In this document: piece after piece, positions 16,001 to 24,568 of the stretch | How the letters are laid out: each line of letters begins with the position of its first letter | Numbering within the stretch: the stretch's first letter is position 1 | Source of the DNA: CAVTUU01 sp045804965 | GTDB taxonomy: Bacteria > Chloroflexota > Chloroflexia > Thermomicrobiales > UBA6265 | Reading direction: 5' to 3' | Length of the DNA: 63,475 nt | Assembly: GCA_045804965.1 (NCBI GenBank) | Contig: JBJMMD010000007.1 | Coordinates: 1 to 63,475 of the forward strand | Translations under genes and position numbers: made by a program | The notes under the pieces: model-generated | What the model was told of the DNA's origin: nothing | Database searches by the model: none | What the model saw: the letters and a program-made list of their open reading frames with translations, nothing else

Positions 16001-17479
16001 GGGGTCCGTGATCGTGACGTCGGTCGTCTGCCCAGCGACGACACCCGCTACGAGGGTGGCAGGTGCTTTGAGGTACCCGACCGGGGCCTGGGTCTCGACG
16101 AGGACATAATTGCCGCTTTCAAGGCCGGAGAACGTGAGACGACCATCATCTTCGCCGTTGTCCCAGTCGCAGGTTGATCCACGGTAATCGCCAAGCGTCC
16201 CTCCGCCGGCGTCGATATAGAGATCGAAACAGGCGTGCGGAAGGAGTGTACGTGCGGGGTCGACCTTTGTGATTGCAATGGTCGCGCCCGCAGGATCTAC
16301 AACCCAGATCTCCGCTGTCTGGCCGTAATCGACATGAACCGATTGATGGGGTGCGAAGAGGAAGCCGGCAGGCGGTTGGGTTTCGACCACCACCAAGTTG
16401 CCTGTGGCATAGCCAAACGAAATCGCTCCGTCGTTCGAGCCGTCATACCAATCGCAGGTGCCCGTAAGGTAGGTACTCGGAGTTCCATCGCCGCCGTCGG
16501 TGTAGAGGTCGAAGCAGGCGCCGGACAGCGGTTCATCGGCGGCGTTGACTTTGTGCACGAGCAAGGCACCGGCCCGATACACCGTAATTGCAACAGCCTC
16601 GGCTTCGCCCGGCTCGAGCCTCAGCACCTGATCCGGCACCGGGGCGAAGCCGTCGCCGGCGTATTCAACGTGTGTCTGAAGCACATAATTGCCGGGCGCA
16701 AGCTCGGTGAACGTTGTCGTTCCATCGTTGCCGTCGTAGTAGTCACACGACTGCGCGACAAACTCGGCCGGGGTGCCGTCGCCGGCATCGGTGAACAAGG
16801 AGTAGCAGAGGCCGTTCCGGACTGATCCATCTACCTCAGTAGCGACGATCGTGATGGTTGCTGTTACCGTCGGCGTGCCCGGTTCGGTTACGGCATCCGT
16901 CTCGGTCGCCACGGCTGTAGCAGTTTCCGCTGGCTCCGTCGTCGCCGTCTCGGTCGGGGTTGTCGTCGCGGTCGCCGTGGCCGTAGCCGTAGCCATTGGC
17001 GCCAAGGTTGCCGTGGTGGTCAGGCTTAGCACGTCGTCGGCAGCCGGCGCGCAGACAAAGCCGGCGCCCTCAACGGTGTGCACGGTGCCTGAAGTCGCGA
17101 CCGAGTAGGATGCCAATCCGCCCGCGGTCACGTTACCGGCAAGAACCAGCGTTCCCGCGGCTCCTGCGATCGCGTAGCCGGACACGCTCGTCGCCTCGTT
17201 CGGGTCCTCGTAGACTGCGGTGCCGCCAGTGATCGTGGCGCAGGCCGGCGTCGTCATCACGACCGTATCGACCTGGACGCCGGTCGATTCCTCAGCGGTT
17301 ATCGTGCAGAGCGTGGTACCGCTTGCTTCATCGAACGGGTTGCAGGTGACCGACACGGCGACGTCAATAGAACCAGTTTCCTGGGCGTTGGCGACGCCGG
17401 GCGCACGGACGCTCAATGACAAGGCGATAAGCATTAACAGAGGAATGCAGGCCCGAAGTGCTGTAGCGACCCGTTTCAT
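13100..17479 (-). CDS. Giant secreted protein with 13 Cys-paired SpaA/Cna-B-like repeats
   Basis: The 1459-residue product has a signal peptide (1–32, end VANAQE), an N-terminal beta domain (33–155), a Thr/Ala/Glu-rich linker (about 160–212) and 13 repeats of about 85–97 residues. The repeat runs: strand VxKTVDEAG.PL, GACF.LYxDAGDGTPG, CDxxDGxxDG, F.GL.TGNYVLVET.AP.GY, then a V.GQT strand and a VxNxxG close. This is the prealbumin-like SpaA/Cna-B fold, with two extra features: two Cys per repeat (repeat 5 keeps only the second region) and a D/G-rich insert that looks like a cation loop. There is no LPxTG tail, so it is probably released or held non-covalently. GCAAGGAGTGAGCA precedes the ATG. 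Confidence 0.85.
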   Translation of the reverse strand: MKRVATALRACIPLLMLIALSLSVRAPGVANAQETGSIDVAVSVTCNPFDEASGTTLCTITAEESTGVQVDTVVMTTPACATITGGTAVYEDPNEATSVSGYAIAGAAGTLVLAGNVTAGGLASYSVATSGTVHTVEGAGFVCAPAADDVLSLTTTATLAPMATATATATATTTPTETATTEPAETATAVATETDAVTEPGTPTVTATITIVATEVDGSVRNGLCYSLFTDAGDGTPAEFVAQSCDYYDGNDGTTTFTELAPGNYVLQTHVEYAGDGFAPVPDQVLRLEPGEAEAVAITVYRAGALLVHKVNAADEPLSGACFDLYTDGGDGTPSTYLTGTCDWYDGSNDGAISFGYATGNLVVVETQPPAGFLFAPHQSVHVDYGQTAEIWVVDPAGATIAITKVDPARTLLPHACFDLYIDAGGGTLGDYRGSTCDWDNGEDDGRLTFSGLESGNYVLVETQAPVGYLKAPATLVAGVVAGQTTDVTITDPKAGTLVVHKTNQDGAVLSGACFRVHEDAGKGALGPEVTSACDDWDGSNDGTITLLGLSGNYVLVESRAPDGYLTAPNWAFQIRAGQTHERTVVDKAGGRIVIHLVDQNKQPLPGASYFVYADAGGVPGAFFGGTCDGCDSTEDGTATIRGLPTGKYLVSEFQVPTGYLGTPLTPVSVKAGKESTVTLVNSLGAILVVRTSSSDGTPLSGACYGLFVDLGGGSIGEGIANGCAWDSNELTFRGLATGDYVLHQYNTPFGFVAAADTSVHAELGQTTSVDVTNIPLGKVILHTVNQAGETIVGACFEVRQGDAYWSQACDDYDDPDGHTTFSYLAGDYTFTQTGAARGYFPSEPFDAHVEPGDVLTIDVVDELGGIVRVHSVGDDGEDVIGLCAALYRDSGDGSPGDIINRTCDGFDGALDASLAFDTLATGNYVLVPTSVLWTYQLGPDVPVSVEVGQTVEIQSVSHNLGTLVVRLTNDAGEPLSNFCFDLFTDAGEGQRGDYIASSCNGGTPWGNGAAVFGPLGTGSFVLVHSEAPQGYDRVADAVVAVSEGHTTELTLIAFPPKALYVKTVDEAGNPLLDACFALRIDLGGGTPGAEINEQCDSSRTPRDGTTAFFDLETGDYVLIQTQAVDGYALADPITAHFEAGITTAVDVVNRIGGVLTVKTVDEAGEPIVSENFGGPCFELYEDEGSATGDFVAVKCDWHDELDGVMHFTGLRTGDYILVEQVPPYGYLPGPDEPVHVELGQTVEIIVSNQLGGWIEVTTTDGTQPLIELCYDAYADAGGGVRGDRVKSACDGWDGAYDGMTAVRGLETGDYVLVQYNTPDGYVRAPDQPVHVDIGLPTVVTVTNELGGIIEITTTDGQNPLPGACFEAWTDAGDGTPVKLTGLACDEGDGEADGVMRIIGLPTGNYVVIQSIAPEGYAPAANTIVPNVIQGQTTTISVTNAPQEGAAAQSNWALHFQAA

Positions 17480-18305
17480 TGCTCACTCCTTGCTCAGACA
17501 CGTCAAATTGAGGAGACCGCCGGCAGGTCGCGGAGTCCGGGTCCGTATCAAGAGAGCTTTCTCGCGGAATCGAGGAAGCTCGTCTTAACTGGTTGCCTGT
17601 GAAAGGATGCCGTACGAGATTATGCCACAGTTATTCTCGGAATGACCATGACAAGAATCTGCCCCTATTGCCAAGAATCGCGTTTCAAAACACAACAAGT
17701 AGCCGTAGTGGCAGTGGCTAGGCCATATGAGAATGCTGCTTGGGTGGTGTTCCCGATTTCCTGCCTTGGAGTACTGGATGCCACCCCTGGTTTGACCCTC
17801 CTTCTCCGCCAGTGTTTCGGTAGTTCCCCTTCCAGAACCTGTCAACGAAGAACGTGCCAAAATCTAGCGATTGCTCGTCTGTCTATCTTCTTAGACGGCG
17901 CTGTGCGTCGATTTGTGACGGGCAAATCGCGGCAGGATTCGTTGGCAATCGACTCATGAAGCTGACGGGGCTAGATTGGCCGGCCTTTCCATACTCACCA
18001 GCTCACCCGACGCACAGGCAGTGCATCTCCATTCCTCGTCCCTCGTCGTGCTGATTCGACTGCTTCGGTATTTGTCCATTGCAGTACTACCCTTATCGTG
18101 TGGATACAACTAAGGTTGCTGGCACACGGGTGAAGACAGTACAGATCCGGGCAATGCCGATTCGGATTACGCGGGTCGACGACCGAGCCGCACTCGCCCC
18201 CGGCTGCGGCGAGGTCCAACCAGAGTTGCTGCTCCACGCGGGTCGGACGATGATGCGCGTCCCGGTTTTCCTTGCGCGCGGGCGGGGAGCAACAGGGAGG
18301 CACCG
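17480..18305. other. Intergenic region without a convincing gene
   Basis: The base composition is less GC-rich around 17600–18000. Frames such as the one from 17642 contain CPYC but show no family pattern and no good start. The stretch next to 17480 must hold the promoter of the giant repeat gene. Confidence 0.4.
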
Positions 18306-18529
18306 ATGGCAATCGCGGCGATCATCGATTTCGAAGGCGGGAGTGCCGAGCAGGACGACGCCGTTGCCCAGGAGATGGGCGTTACCGGCCAACCGGCGTT
18401 GGCGGCGCTGGGCCTGATCCACTATGCGGCAGATGCGACAGAGTCCGGCTGCTGCCGGCCACGCAGAAGGTCAGTGGCGTCCCGCGGCCGCAGGTCCAGA
18501 TCACACCGCTCCACGCCCGCCAACGGTAG
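18306..18529 (+). pseudogene. Remnant of a small conserved protein with internal deletion
   Basis: AGGGAGG precedes ATG 18306. The frame reads IIDFEGGSAEQDDAV…ALAALGLIHYAADATESG, the start of a small dimeric alpha/beta (monooxygenase-like) protein. It then loses its frame; the +2 frame continues LLPATQKVSGVPRPQVQITPLHARQ and a stop, which looks like the natural C-terminus. The middle strand-helix part expected between the two is missing, so a deletion joined the ends out of frame. Confidence 0.5.
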
Positions 18530-19089
18530 TGCGCGGAGCGACGCTCCGCGGCATGGACGGACGGACGTGTTTGGCCTACGCACGAACTCGCAGGGCACAT
18601 TGCTCGCGTTCGCGCCGCGGTTCCAACGGCCTCACCGCTTGACTTGTCCGCGGCAATCGGCGTCGCGGTCCGTCCAATTCAGGACCACCGGTCTCGGAGT
18701 TTGATGGTTTTCAGATTCACAAGGCGCACGGTTACGGGCGAGGAGCTTGCCACTCGGCACTCGCGCTCGCCGACCGCGCATCGACCGCTCGACGTAATCA
18801 TCTGACCACAGTTCGCGACCAAGGGTGCCGGCGCTGATGACGATCCGTCGTCGCGGAGCGACGGGCAAGTGGCCGGATTTGTGACTGCCGTCGCGAGGAG
18901 TCGTTGGCGCAATTATTGCGGGTTTCAGTTCGCCAGCCATTGTTGCGCGCGACATGCGGGAACGGATCTTCTCATCCCGAGACATAGGCGACGTTAGGAA
19001 GCGATTGGCGAGCCGGTCGCCGTGTGGTCTACGACCCGCCGTGCGTATGGCTGAGGCGTCGGAAGGGACACCGCAAGGAGGAAGCTCAG
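18530..19089. other. Intergenic region upstream of the sugar ABC operon
   Basis: No supported gene is seen. The stretch should contain the operon promoter; a small GC hairpin (CGGAGCGACGCTCCG) lies at about 18535–18550. Confidence 0.4.
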
Positions 19090-20493
19090 ATGGGCGACGA
19101 AAGGCTAATCCGTTTCATCGAGGAGGCACGGTCGCTTCGCCTCTCGCGACGCAGCATCCTGCGCCGCGGCGCAGCGCTCGGGCTTTCGACACCCGCCATT
19201 GCCACGGTACTCAGCACGACCGGTCGTACTGTAGCGGCGCGCTCCGCGCCAGCGTTGAGCACTGGCGGCAAACTCACGATCCTCGCGGGCAGCTACTTCG
19301 TGCCAGAGGCGCAGACCTTTTTCGAAAAGCAGGTCAAGGATTGGGGACAGCAGAACGGCGTTGAGGTCACAACCGACTACGTCAACTGGCCCGACATCCA
19401 ACCGAAAATCAGCGCTGCCGTCGAGAGCGGTTCTGGTCCGGACATCGTCGAGTTGCGCGACCCCTGGCCCTACCTCTACTACGAGCAATTGGTCGATCTC
19501 AACGACTTGGCTGGGAAAGTCGGCCAGGACAGTGGCGGTTTTTACGATTGGGTGACGAACACTGCTGCTGTCGACGGCAAGTGGTACAGCGTGCCGGTCG
19601 GCTCGTCGAGTAATGCGGTCGCCTACCGAACCAGTTATCTCCAGCAGGCCGGAATCGCCGACCCAGCCACCCAGTTTCCCAAGACCTGGGAAGAACTTTT
19701 CACTGTTGGCAAGGAACTCAAGGCGATGGGTAAGCCGATCGGACAGGCGTTCGGTCACAGTACCGGTGACCCGCCCGCCTTCGCCTACGCGTATATGTGG
19801 TCCTACGGCGCAATGGAGGTTGAGGAAGACGGTAAGACTATCGCCTTCAACAAACCAGAGTTCGTCGACGGGATGCAGAAACTCGTGCAAGCGTGGAAGG
19901 ATGCGTTCGACGAGACCGGACTTTCCTGGGACGATTCCGCCAACAACCGAGGCTTCCTTTCCGACCAGCTCTCAGTGACGCTCAACGGCAGCTCGATCTA
20001 CCTCGCTGCCCAAAAGGCGAAGGCTGGCGCTGATCCCGGCACGGACTATGAAGTCGTAGTTGATCCGGCCGATATAAATCACGCCGACTATCCGGGGGGA
20101 CCAGCCGGTAAATTCAATATGCTTGGCAGCTGGTCATACGGGATCCTCAAGTACAGCAAGAACCAGGATGCCGCGAAGGAGTTACTGACCTACTGGGTGT
20201 CGCCCGATCAGTTCCGAGCCTGGCTCCAGGCACAAAAGGGGTACATCATCCCGCCCGGACCGGGCTACGCCGAAGATCCCGTCTTCACCGCCGATCCCAA
20301 ACTGGCGCCGTATCTCAACGTCGTGAACTATGGTCGAAATAAGGGATACGCCGGTCCGGCCAACGAGAAGGCCGCCCGCGCCTCCTCCCAATACATCGTC
20401 GTTGATGCCTTCGCCAAGGCGATCCAATCTGGTGACGCCAAGGGCGCCATCGAGGAGAGTGCCCACCTCCTTGAGCGCGTCTACGGACGGTAA
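19090..20493 (+). CDS. Carbohydrate ABC transporter substrate-binding protein
   Basis: AAGGAGG stands before ATG 19090. The 467-residue protein has a twin-arginine leader (LRLSRRSILRRGAALGLS), a processing site near RSAPA, and the family 1 solute-binding fold: GGKLTILAGSYF, PDIVELRDPWPYLYYEQL, KWYSVPVGSSSNAVAYRTSY, TWEELFTVGKEL, SWSYGILKYSKNQDAAKELL. The many aromatic residues (Trp, Tyr) in the cleft region fit a sugar ligand. It is the first gene of an operon with two permeases; a hairpin after its stop probably lets it be made in excess. No ATPase gene is present, so a shared MsmK-type ATPase is assumed. Confidence 0.92.
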   Translation: MGDERLIRFIEEARSLRLSRRSILRRGAALGLSTPAIATVLSTTGRTVAARSAPALSTGGKLTILAGSYFVPEAQTFFEKQVKDWGQQNGVEVTTDYVNWPDIQPKISAAVESGSGPDIVELRDPWPYLYYEQLVDLNDLAGKVGQDSGGFYDWVTNTAAVDGKWYSVPVGSSSNAVAYRTSYLQQAGIADPATQFPKTWEELFTVGKELKAMGKPIGQAFGHSTGDPPAFAYAYMWSYGAMEVEEDGKTIAFNKPEFVDGMQKLVQAWKDAFDETGLSWDDSANNRGFLSDQLSVTLNGSSIYLAAQKAKAGADPGTDYEVVVDPADINHADYPGGPAGKFNMLGSWSYGILKYSKNQDAAKELLTYWVSPDQFRAWLQAQKGYIIPPGPGYAEDPVFTADPKLAPYLNVVNYGRNKGYAGPANEKAARASSQYIVVDAFAKAIQSGDAKGAIEESAHLLERVYGR

Positions 20494-20511
20494 TGAGAGA
20501 ATCGTGGAACA

Positions 20512-20562
20512 GGGGACCGAGAAAAGGGCGAATTTCAATCCTTTGTTCTCGGTTCCGGTCCC
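20512..20562 (+). promoter_or_regulatory. Intercistronic hairpin between binding protein and permease genes
   Basis: GGGGACCGAGAAAAGG and CCTTTGTTCTCGGTTCCGGTCCC form a long, slightly imperfect stem around AATTTCAAT-type sequence. Placed after the binding-protein gene, such stems usually lower permease expression relative to the binding protein. Confidence 0.6.
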
Positions 20563-20596
20563 TTGACGCTCGTTCTGCCAAGAGGAGGGGATAGTT

Positions 20597-21529
20597 ATGG
20601 GGGTGGCATCGGCGCAGGCAGCCCGGGAAACTGCCCAGCGCCGGGGTCCCCGGCGTGCGTCGCTGCTCGAGCGGGAGGGAATCCTGGCCTATCTCTTGAT
20701 GGCGCCAGGGGCATTGCTTCTCGTGCTCTTTATGGCCTATCCCTTCTTCCTTGGCATCTATCTCTCATTGACCGACAAACTGGTCGGGTTCTCAGACTAT
20801 AGCTACGTCGGCCTCGAGAATTACCGCTGGCTCTGGGACGATACGATTTTTCGGCAGACAGTCAAGAACACCTTTATCTACGGCTTCGTGACCGTCCCGT
20901 TCAAGCTGCTGTTCGGCCTCGGGCTTGCGCTGCTGCTCAACGAGCACTTCCGCTTCAGCCGGTTTGCGCGAGCGGGGTTACTCCTGCCATGGATCGTCCC
21001 AACCGCGATCAGCAGTCTCGCCTTCTTGATGCTCTTCGACGGTGTGCTCAGCCCGATCTCATGGCAGCTACGCGATTTGGGGCTGATCGACCATAACCTT
21101 AACTTCCTCGGCGACGCCAGAAACGCCCGTGCCTCGCTCTGCTTAGCTAATATCTGGCGCGGCATTCCCTTCTTTGCGGTCTCGATTCTTGCCGGACTTC
21201 AGGCGGTGCCGAGTGAACTCCACGAGGCGGCGGCGCTTGATGGCGCCAGCGCCGGTCGGCGCTTTTTCTCGGTGACCCTGCCGGTGATTCGGAACATCGT
21301 CCTGATCTCGACCCTCTTCTCGATCATCTGGACCTTTGCCGACTTCCAACTGATCTACGTGCTGACCAAGGGAGGTCCCGCCAACACGACCCACGTTTTC
21401 GGGACCTACGCCTACCAGAACATGGGCGTCGGCGACATCGCGCAGGCGTCGGCGATTTCCCTCTACATGTTCCCGCTCCTGGCCATCTTTGCCGTGATCC
21501 TGCTGCGCTTCGTGCGGCGAGAAGACTGA
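20597..21529 (+). CDS. Sugar ABC transporter permease, MalF/UgpA type
   Basis: The 310-residue protein has six predicted helices: LMAPGALLLVLFMAYPFFLGIYLS, then NTFIYGFVTVPFKLLFGLGLALLL, AGLLLPWIVPTAISSLAFLM and others. The EAA loop that contacts the ATPase is HEAAALDGASAGRRFFSVTLP. GAGGAGGGG precedes ATG 20597. It pairs with the next gene to form the membrane channel for the binding protein at 19090. Confidence 0.93.
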   Translation: MGVASAQAARETAQRRGPRRASLLEREGILAYLLMAPGALLLVLFMAYPFFLGIYLSLTDKLVGFSDYSYVGLENYRWLWDDTIFRQTVKNTFIYGFVTVPFKLLFGLGLALLLNEHFRFSRFARAGLLLPWIVPTAISSLAFLMLFDGVLSPISWQLRDLGLIDHNLNFLGDARNARASLCLANIWRGIPFFAVSILAGLQAVPSELHEAAALDGASAGRRFFSVTLPVIRNIVLISTLFSIIWTFADFQLIYVLTKGGPANTTHVFGTYAYQNMGVGDIAQASAISLYMFPLLAIFAVILLRFVRRED

Positions 21530-21550
21530 GCCAATAGGGAGGACGCACTA

Positions 21551-22402
21551 ATGGCGATGGTCGGAAGCAATTCACCAGGACAGCGGATCGTCAGGCTCTA
21601 CGTGCCGTTGGCGTTCTATGCTGTGTTCCTTCTCTTCCCGTTCCTGTGGATGCTGATCGTCTCGCTCAAGCCGGATCAGGAATTGCTCGACACGCACCTC
21701 AATCCCTTCGTGCTCAAGCACGCGACTCTGGACCACTACAGCTACCTCTTCAAAGAGACCGATTTCCTTATTTGGGCAAAGAACACCGCGATCGTGACTA
21801 CGGCGGCGACGGTCGTTTCGCTCGTTTGCAGCGTTCTGATCGGCTATGCCCTCGGTCGCCTGCGGTTCCGAGGCGGCAATTTTCTCGGGGTCGGCATCTT
21901 CCTCGCCTACCTTGTGCCACCGACGCTGTTGTTCATTCCCCTCTCACAAGTCATCGCCCGTTTCCATCTCTACAACAGGTATTGGGCGCTGATCTTTACC
22001 TATCCCACCTTCCTGATCCCGTTCGCGGGATGGTTGCTGATGGGTTATTTTCGGACGATCTCGCGCGATCTCGAAGATGCGGCACTGGTCGACGGCGCCA
22101 CGCGGTTGCGAGCCATGTGGAGTGTGGTGCTGCCCCTCGCGCTGCCCGGTATCCTCTCCGCTGGGATCTTCTGCTTCACCCTCGGTTGGAACGAGTTTCT
22201 CTACGCTCTCGTCTTCATGGGCAGTGGCGAAATGAAAACCATTCCGGTCGGCGTCGTCAGCGATCTGATCCGGGCCGACGTCTACTTCTGGGGCTCGCTG
22301 ATGGCCGCCGGGATCCTCGGCTCCGTCCCGGTCGCCCTCGCCTACTCGTTCTTCGTTGACAACTACGTCGCCGGCCTGACAGCGGGCGCGACCAAGGGCT
22401 GA
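21551..22402 (+). CDS. Sugar ABC transporter permease, MalG/UgpE type
   Basis: The 283-residue protein has the MalG pattern: FYAVFLLFPFLWMLIVSLKP at the start, WAKNTAIVTTAATVVSLVCSVLIGYALGRL, FLAYLVPPTLLFIPLSQVI and the EAA loop LEDAALVDGATRLRAMWSVVLP. AGGGAGGAC precedes ATG 21551, 21 bases after the previous stop. It is the last transport gene before a 650-base gap. Confidence 0.93.
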   Translation: MAMVGSNSPGQRIVRLYVPLAFYAVFLLFPFLWMLIVSLKPDQELLDTHLNPFVLKHATLDHYSYLFKETDFLIWAKNTAIVTTAATVVSLVCSVLIGYALGRLRFRGGNFLGVGIFLAYLVPPTLLFIPLSQVIARFHLYNRYWALIFTYPTFLIPFAGWLLMGYFRTISRDLEDAALVDGATRLRAMWSVVLPLALPGILSAGIFCFTLGWNEFLYALVFMGSGEMKTIPVGVVSDLIRADVYFWGSLMAAGILGSVPVALAYSFFVDNYVAGLTAGATKG

Positions 22403-23060
22403 GCGTCGGTGTCCATCTAGTCACGCCGGATGGCGGCAGCTCTGGATGGCGGCGTCCATCGCGGCGACCCTGCACCGCTCCTCCTCGCGGCGGTCATGCC
22501 AGGCTTCCCCGCGTAACCAGGTCGTCGATTAGAGCCACCATGTCTACACCTCATAGCGATGAGCTCACCGCACCAGCCGCAGTGCGCTTCGAAGCCCCGG
22601 GCGAGCGTCGTGGCAATTTCAGGAACTGTATGCGTGCCCGGGCACGCAACTCCTAATCAGTCGTTCACCAACGCCCGGCCGCTCCTACAGTACTGGGTAC
22701 ATCTATTTAGCCTCGTCGGTCGCCATCGCCGCGGTGTCGCCATCCGTCCACTGTAGGAGGACCGACGCGCAATTGTGGCCCAACCCTGGACAGCGGTTCC
22801 AAGACCGAGTCCGGGCTCAAGCCCACCGCGCAGATCATGATCGGGCCTGAACAGCACGGACCTGGCCGAGACCGCACAAGAGAAACCACGCGCGACGCGC
22901 ATCTCCAACCTCCCTCAGGAATTACATAGCCCTGTACATGATTGCCTGGATGAGCCGCCTGACGCGCCGCTCTACGATTGCAATGTTGGTCCGTGAGCCG
23001 ATGGCGAAGGACGCAGTTCGCCGAGTACATGTCATGCAGTCAGGTCATAAGGAGAAGGAA
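22403..23060. other. Gap between the ABC permease and small genes
   Basis: No gene is supported. A 38-codon frame from ATG 22540 (MSTPHSDELTAPAAVRF) may be a stump of a lost gene. One copy of the TACATA-CCCTGTACATG repeat lies at 22923–22980. Confidence 0.4.
22923..22980 (+). repeat. TACATA(C/G)CCCTGTACATG repeat, copy 1
   Basis: About 58 bases are related to the copies at 30871–30929 and 32471–32529. Shared core: TACATAGCCCTGTACATG, CCTGGATG, then a GC stem. All three lie outside genes. Confidence 0.5.
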
Positions 23061-23231
23061 ATGGTTCAGTTCCTCCGCTTCATGCGGTTAAGCAGGTTCG
23101 TTGCGAACGTCGAGCCTCGATCCGGGTCGAAGCCGCCCGTGTTCCAAATTGACTACGCGACCTGGCACGCCCATCTCGCTGGCACGGAGCCAAGGCGAGC
23201 ATTAGTCCAGGCGGAGCGCCCTCGCCAATAG
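23061..23231 (+). CDS. Small hypothetical protein
   Basis: A strong AAGGAGAAGGAA stands directly before ATG 23061. The 56-residue product begins MVQFLRFMRLSRFVANVEPR and ends in a basic, Gln-rich tail. There is no signal peptide or membrane helix. The start signal is the only evidence for expression, and no family is recognised. Confidence 0.35.
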   Translation: MVQFLRFMRLSRFVANVEPRSGSKPPVFQIDYATWHAHLAGTEPRRALVQAERPRQ

Positions 23232-23298
23232 TCTTCTACGCGAGCGGTTCTATCGAGTTGAGCATCTCTATGTTCGTCTAAGAGGAAGGATTCTTATC

Positions 23299-23508
23299 AT
23301 GCCCGGTTTGGCGCATCTCATGGTCTACTCCATGGTGTTTGATTTCTATGGTCAGGAAGAAGCAAAGCGAAAAATGTCTCGCTACTACGGATTTGCCGAG
23401 GCGAGTGCCGGCTCTCCATCCCCGGAACGTGAAGGCCGGATCATCGCGCTCTGTCGCCGCGTTTCTACGATGTTTGCTGCCACGGCGGCGGCAGTCCAGC
23501 GGCTCTAA
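23299..23508 (+). CDS. Small hypothetical protein before the LmbE gene
   Basis: AGAGGAAGG lies about ten bases before ATG 23299. The 69-residue product has a hydrophobic start (GLAHLMVYSMVFDFYGQ), a Lys/Arg-rich middle and an Ala-rich end with two Arg. It stands 48 bases before the LmbE-type gene and may belong to its transcript. Function unknown. Confidence 0.35.
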   Translation: MPGLAHLMVYSMVFDFYGQEEAKRKMSRYYGFAEASAGSPSPEREGRIIALCRRVSTMFAATAAAVQRL

Positions 23509-23556
23509 CCAATCACCCGCGCGTTCTGATTCAGGACATAAGTGGAGCAAAATAAG

Positions 23557-24453
23557 ATGGATCACGTGAATGGTTTAATGTGCGTTCTCGCGCACCCGGA
23601 TGACGAATCGCTGGCCCTTGGCGGAACCCTCGCCATGTACGCCGCTAAGGGCATTCCTACCTCGCTTGTCATGGCAACCCGCGGCGAACGGGGCTGGCCA
23701 GGCGAACCCGGGGCCTACCCCGGGCCGCGGGCCTTGGGACGGATTCGCGAAGCGGAACTCCGCGCCGCCGCGGCGGCACTTGGCGTTGGTGACCTGGTGT
23801 TTCTCGACCAACTCGACGGTGAGCTTGACCAGGCTGACCAAGGTGCCATGGTCGCGAAGATCGTTGCCGAGATTCGCCGCATTCGCCCCGCCGTGATCGC
23901 GACCTTCGGGCCGGATGGCGCCTACGGCCACCCCGACCACATTGCGATTTCACAGCTCACGACGACGGCGGTGATCCTCGCCGCCGATCCTGGATTCGAC
24001 GTCCCTACCGGCGCACCAGCGCACCGAGTCGCCAAGCTCTATTACCGGATTTGGACGGCTGCGGAATGCGATCTCTACCGGTCAGTGTTCCGAGATACCG
24101 GTATCGACGTCGCCGGAGAGCGGCGGCAGTGGGTCTCCTGGCCCGATTGGGCAATTACGACTCGGCTCGACACGGTGGACTATTGGCCGGAGGTCCGCGA
24201 CGCCGTGGCATGCCACCGCAGCCAAATCGGTGACGTTGCGGAACTGGTCGAACTGGACGTCCGAGGGCATCGGCGGCTCTGGGGTACTCAGCACTTCTTC
24301 CGCGCGATGAGCGTCGTTGCCGTCGATCCTAGCGTGGAAGATGACCTCTTCGCGGGCCTAGGACGACAACCGCATGCGACAGGGCGAATCCGGTTGATGC
24401 CGAATGGCGTCGCCAGCGAGCCCAGGCAAGACGAGTTGATTGCGACGGGATGA
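23557..24453 (+). CDS. LmbE/PIG-L family N-acetyl-sugar deacetylase
   Basis: The 298-residue protein has the zinc motif AHPDDES (residues 12–18), ATRGERGWPGEPG, a REAELRAAAAALGV helix and the second zinc site GAYGHPDHIAIS. These are the hallmarks of PIG-L/MshB-type deacetylases, which remove acetate from GlcNAc-linked compounds. I prefer ATG 23557, with GGAG ten bases upstream, to GTG 23542. Its place after a sugar ABC importer suggests deacetylation of an imported or recycled N-acetylated saccharide; a role in thiol or glycolipid synthesis cannot be ruled out. Confidence 0.88.
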   Translation: MDHVNGLMCVLAHPDDESLALGGTLAMYAAKGIPTSLVMATRGERGWPGEPGAYPGPRALGRIREAELRAAAAALGVGDLVFLDQLDGELDQADQGAMVAKIVAEIRRIRPAVIATFGPDGAYGHPDHIAISQLTTTAVILAADPGFDVPTGAPAHRVAKLYYRIWTAAECDLYRSVFRDTGIDVAGERRQWVSWPDWAITTRLDTVDYWPEVRDAVACHRSQIGDVAELVELDVRGHRRLWGTQHFFRAMSVVAVDPSVEDDLFAGLGRQPHATGRIRLMPNGVASEPRQDELIATG

Positions 24454-24568
24454 ACGTCATCACGCTTCAATGTCTGCGCCGATGCGCGTTTGCGGACGCC
24501 CTATGTCGTTGACACATGTCTCGTCCTTCCCTAGAGTCGCCATGCAGGTACCCGCGAGGAAAGCCCCC

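Noticed and set aside
13109..17232. Many long frames on the plus strand opposite the giant repeat gene
   Set aside because: They mirror the repeat structure of the minus-strand gene, lack ribosome binding sites and show no family patterns; they are shadows of GC-rich coding.
13100..17479. Regularly spaced similar DNA units, as in a CRISPR array
   Set aside because: The units are about 280 bases, diverged, and encode protein repeats in one frame; there are no short identical repeats with unique spacers.
17642..17959. 105-codon frame with CPYC motif
   Set aside because: There is no ribosome binding site, the composition is unlike coding sequence nearby, and a minus-strand frame overlaps it.
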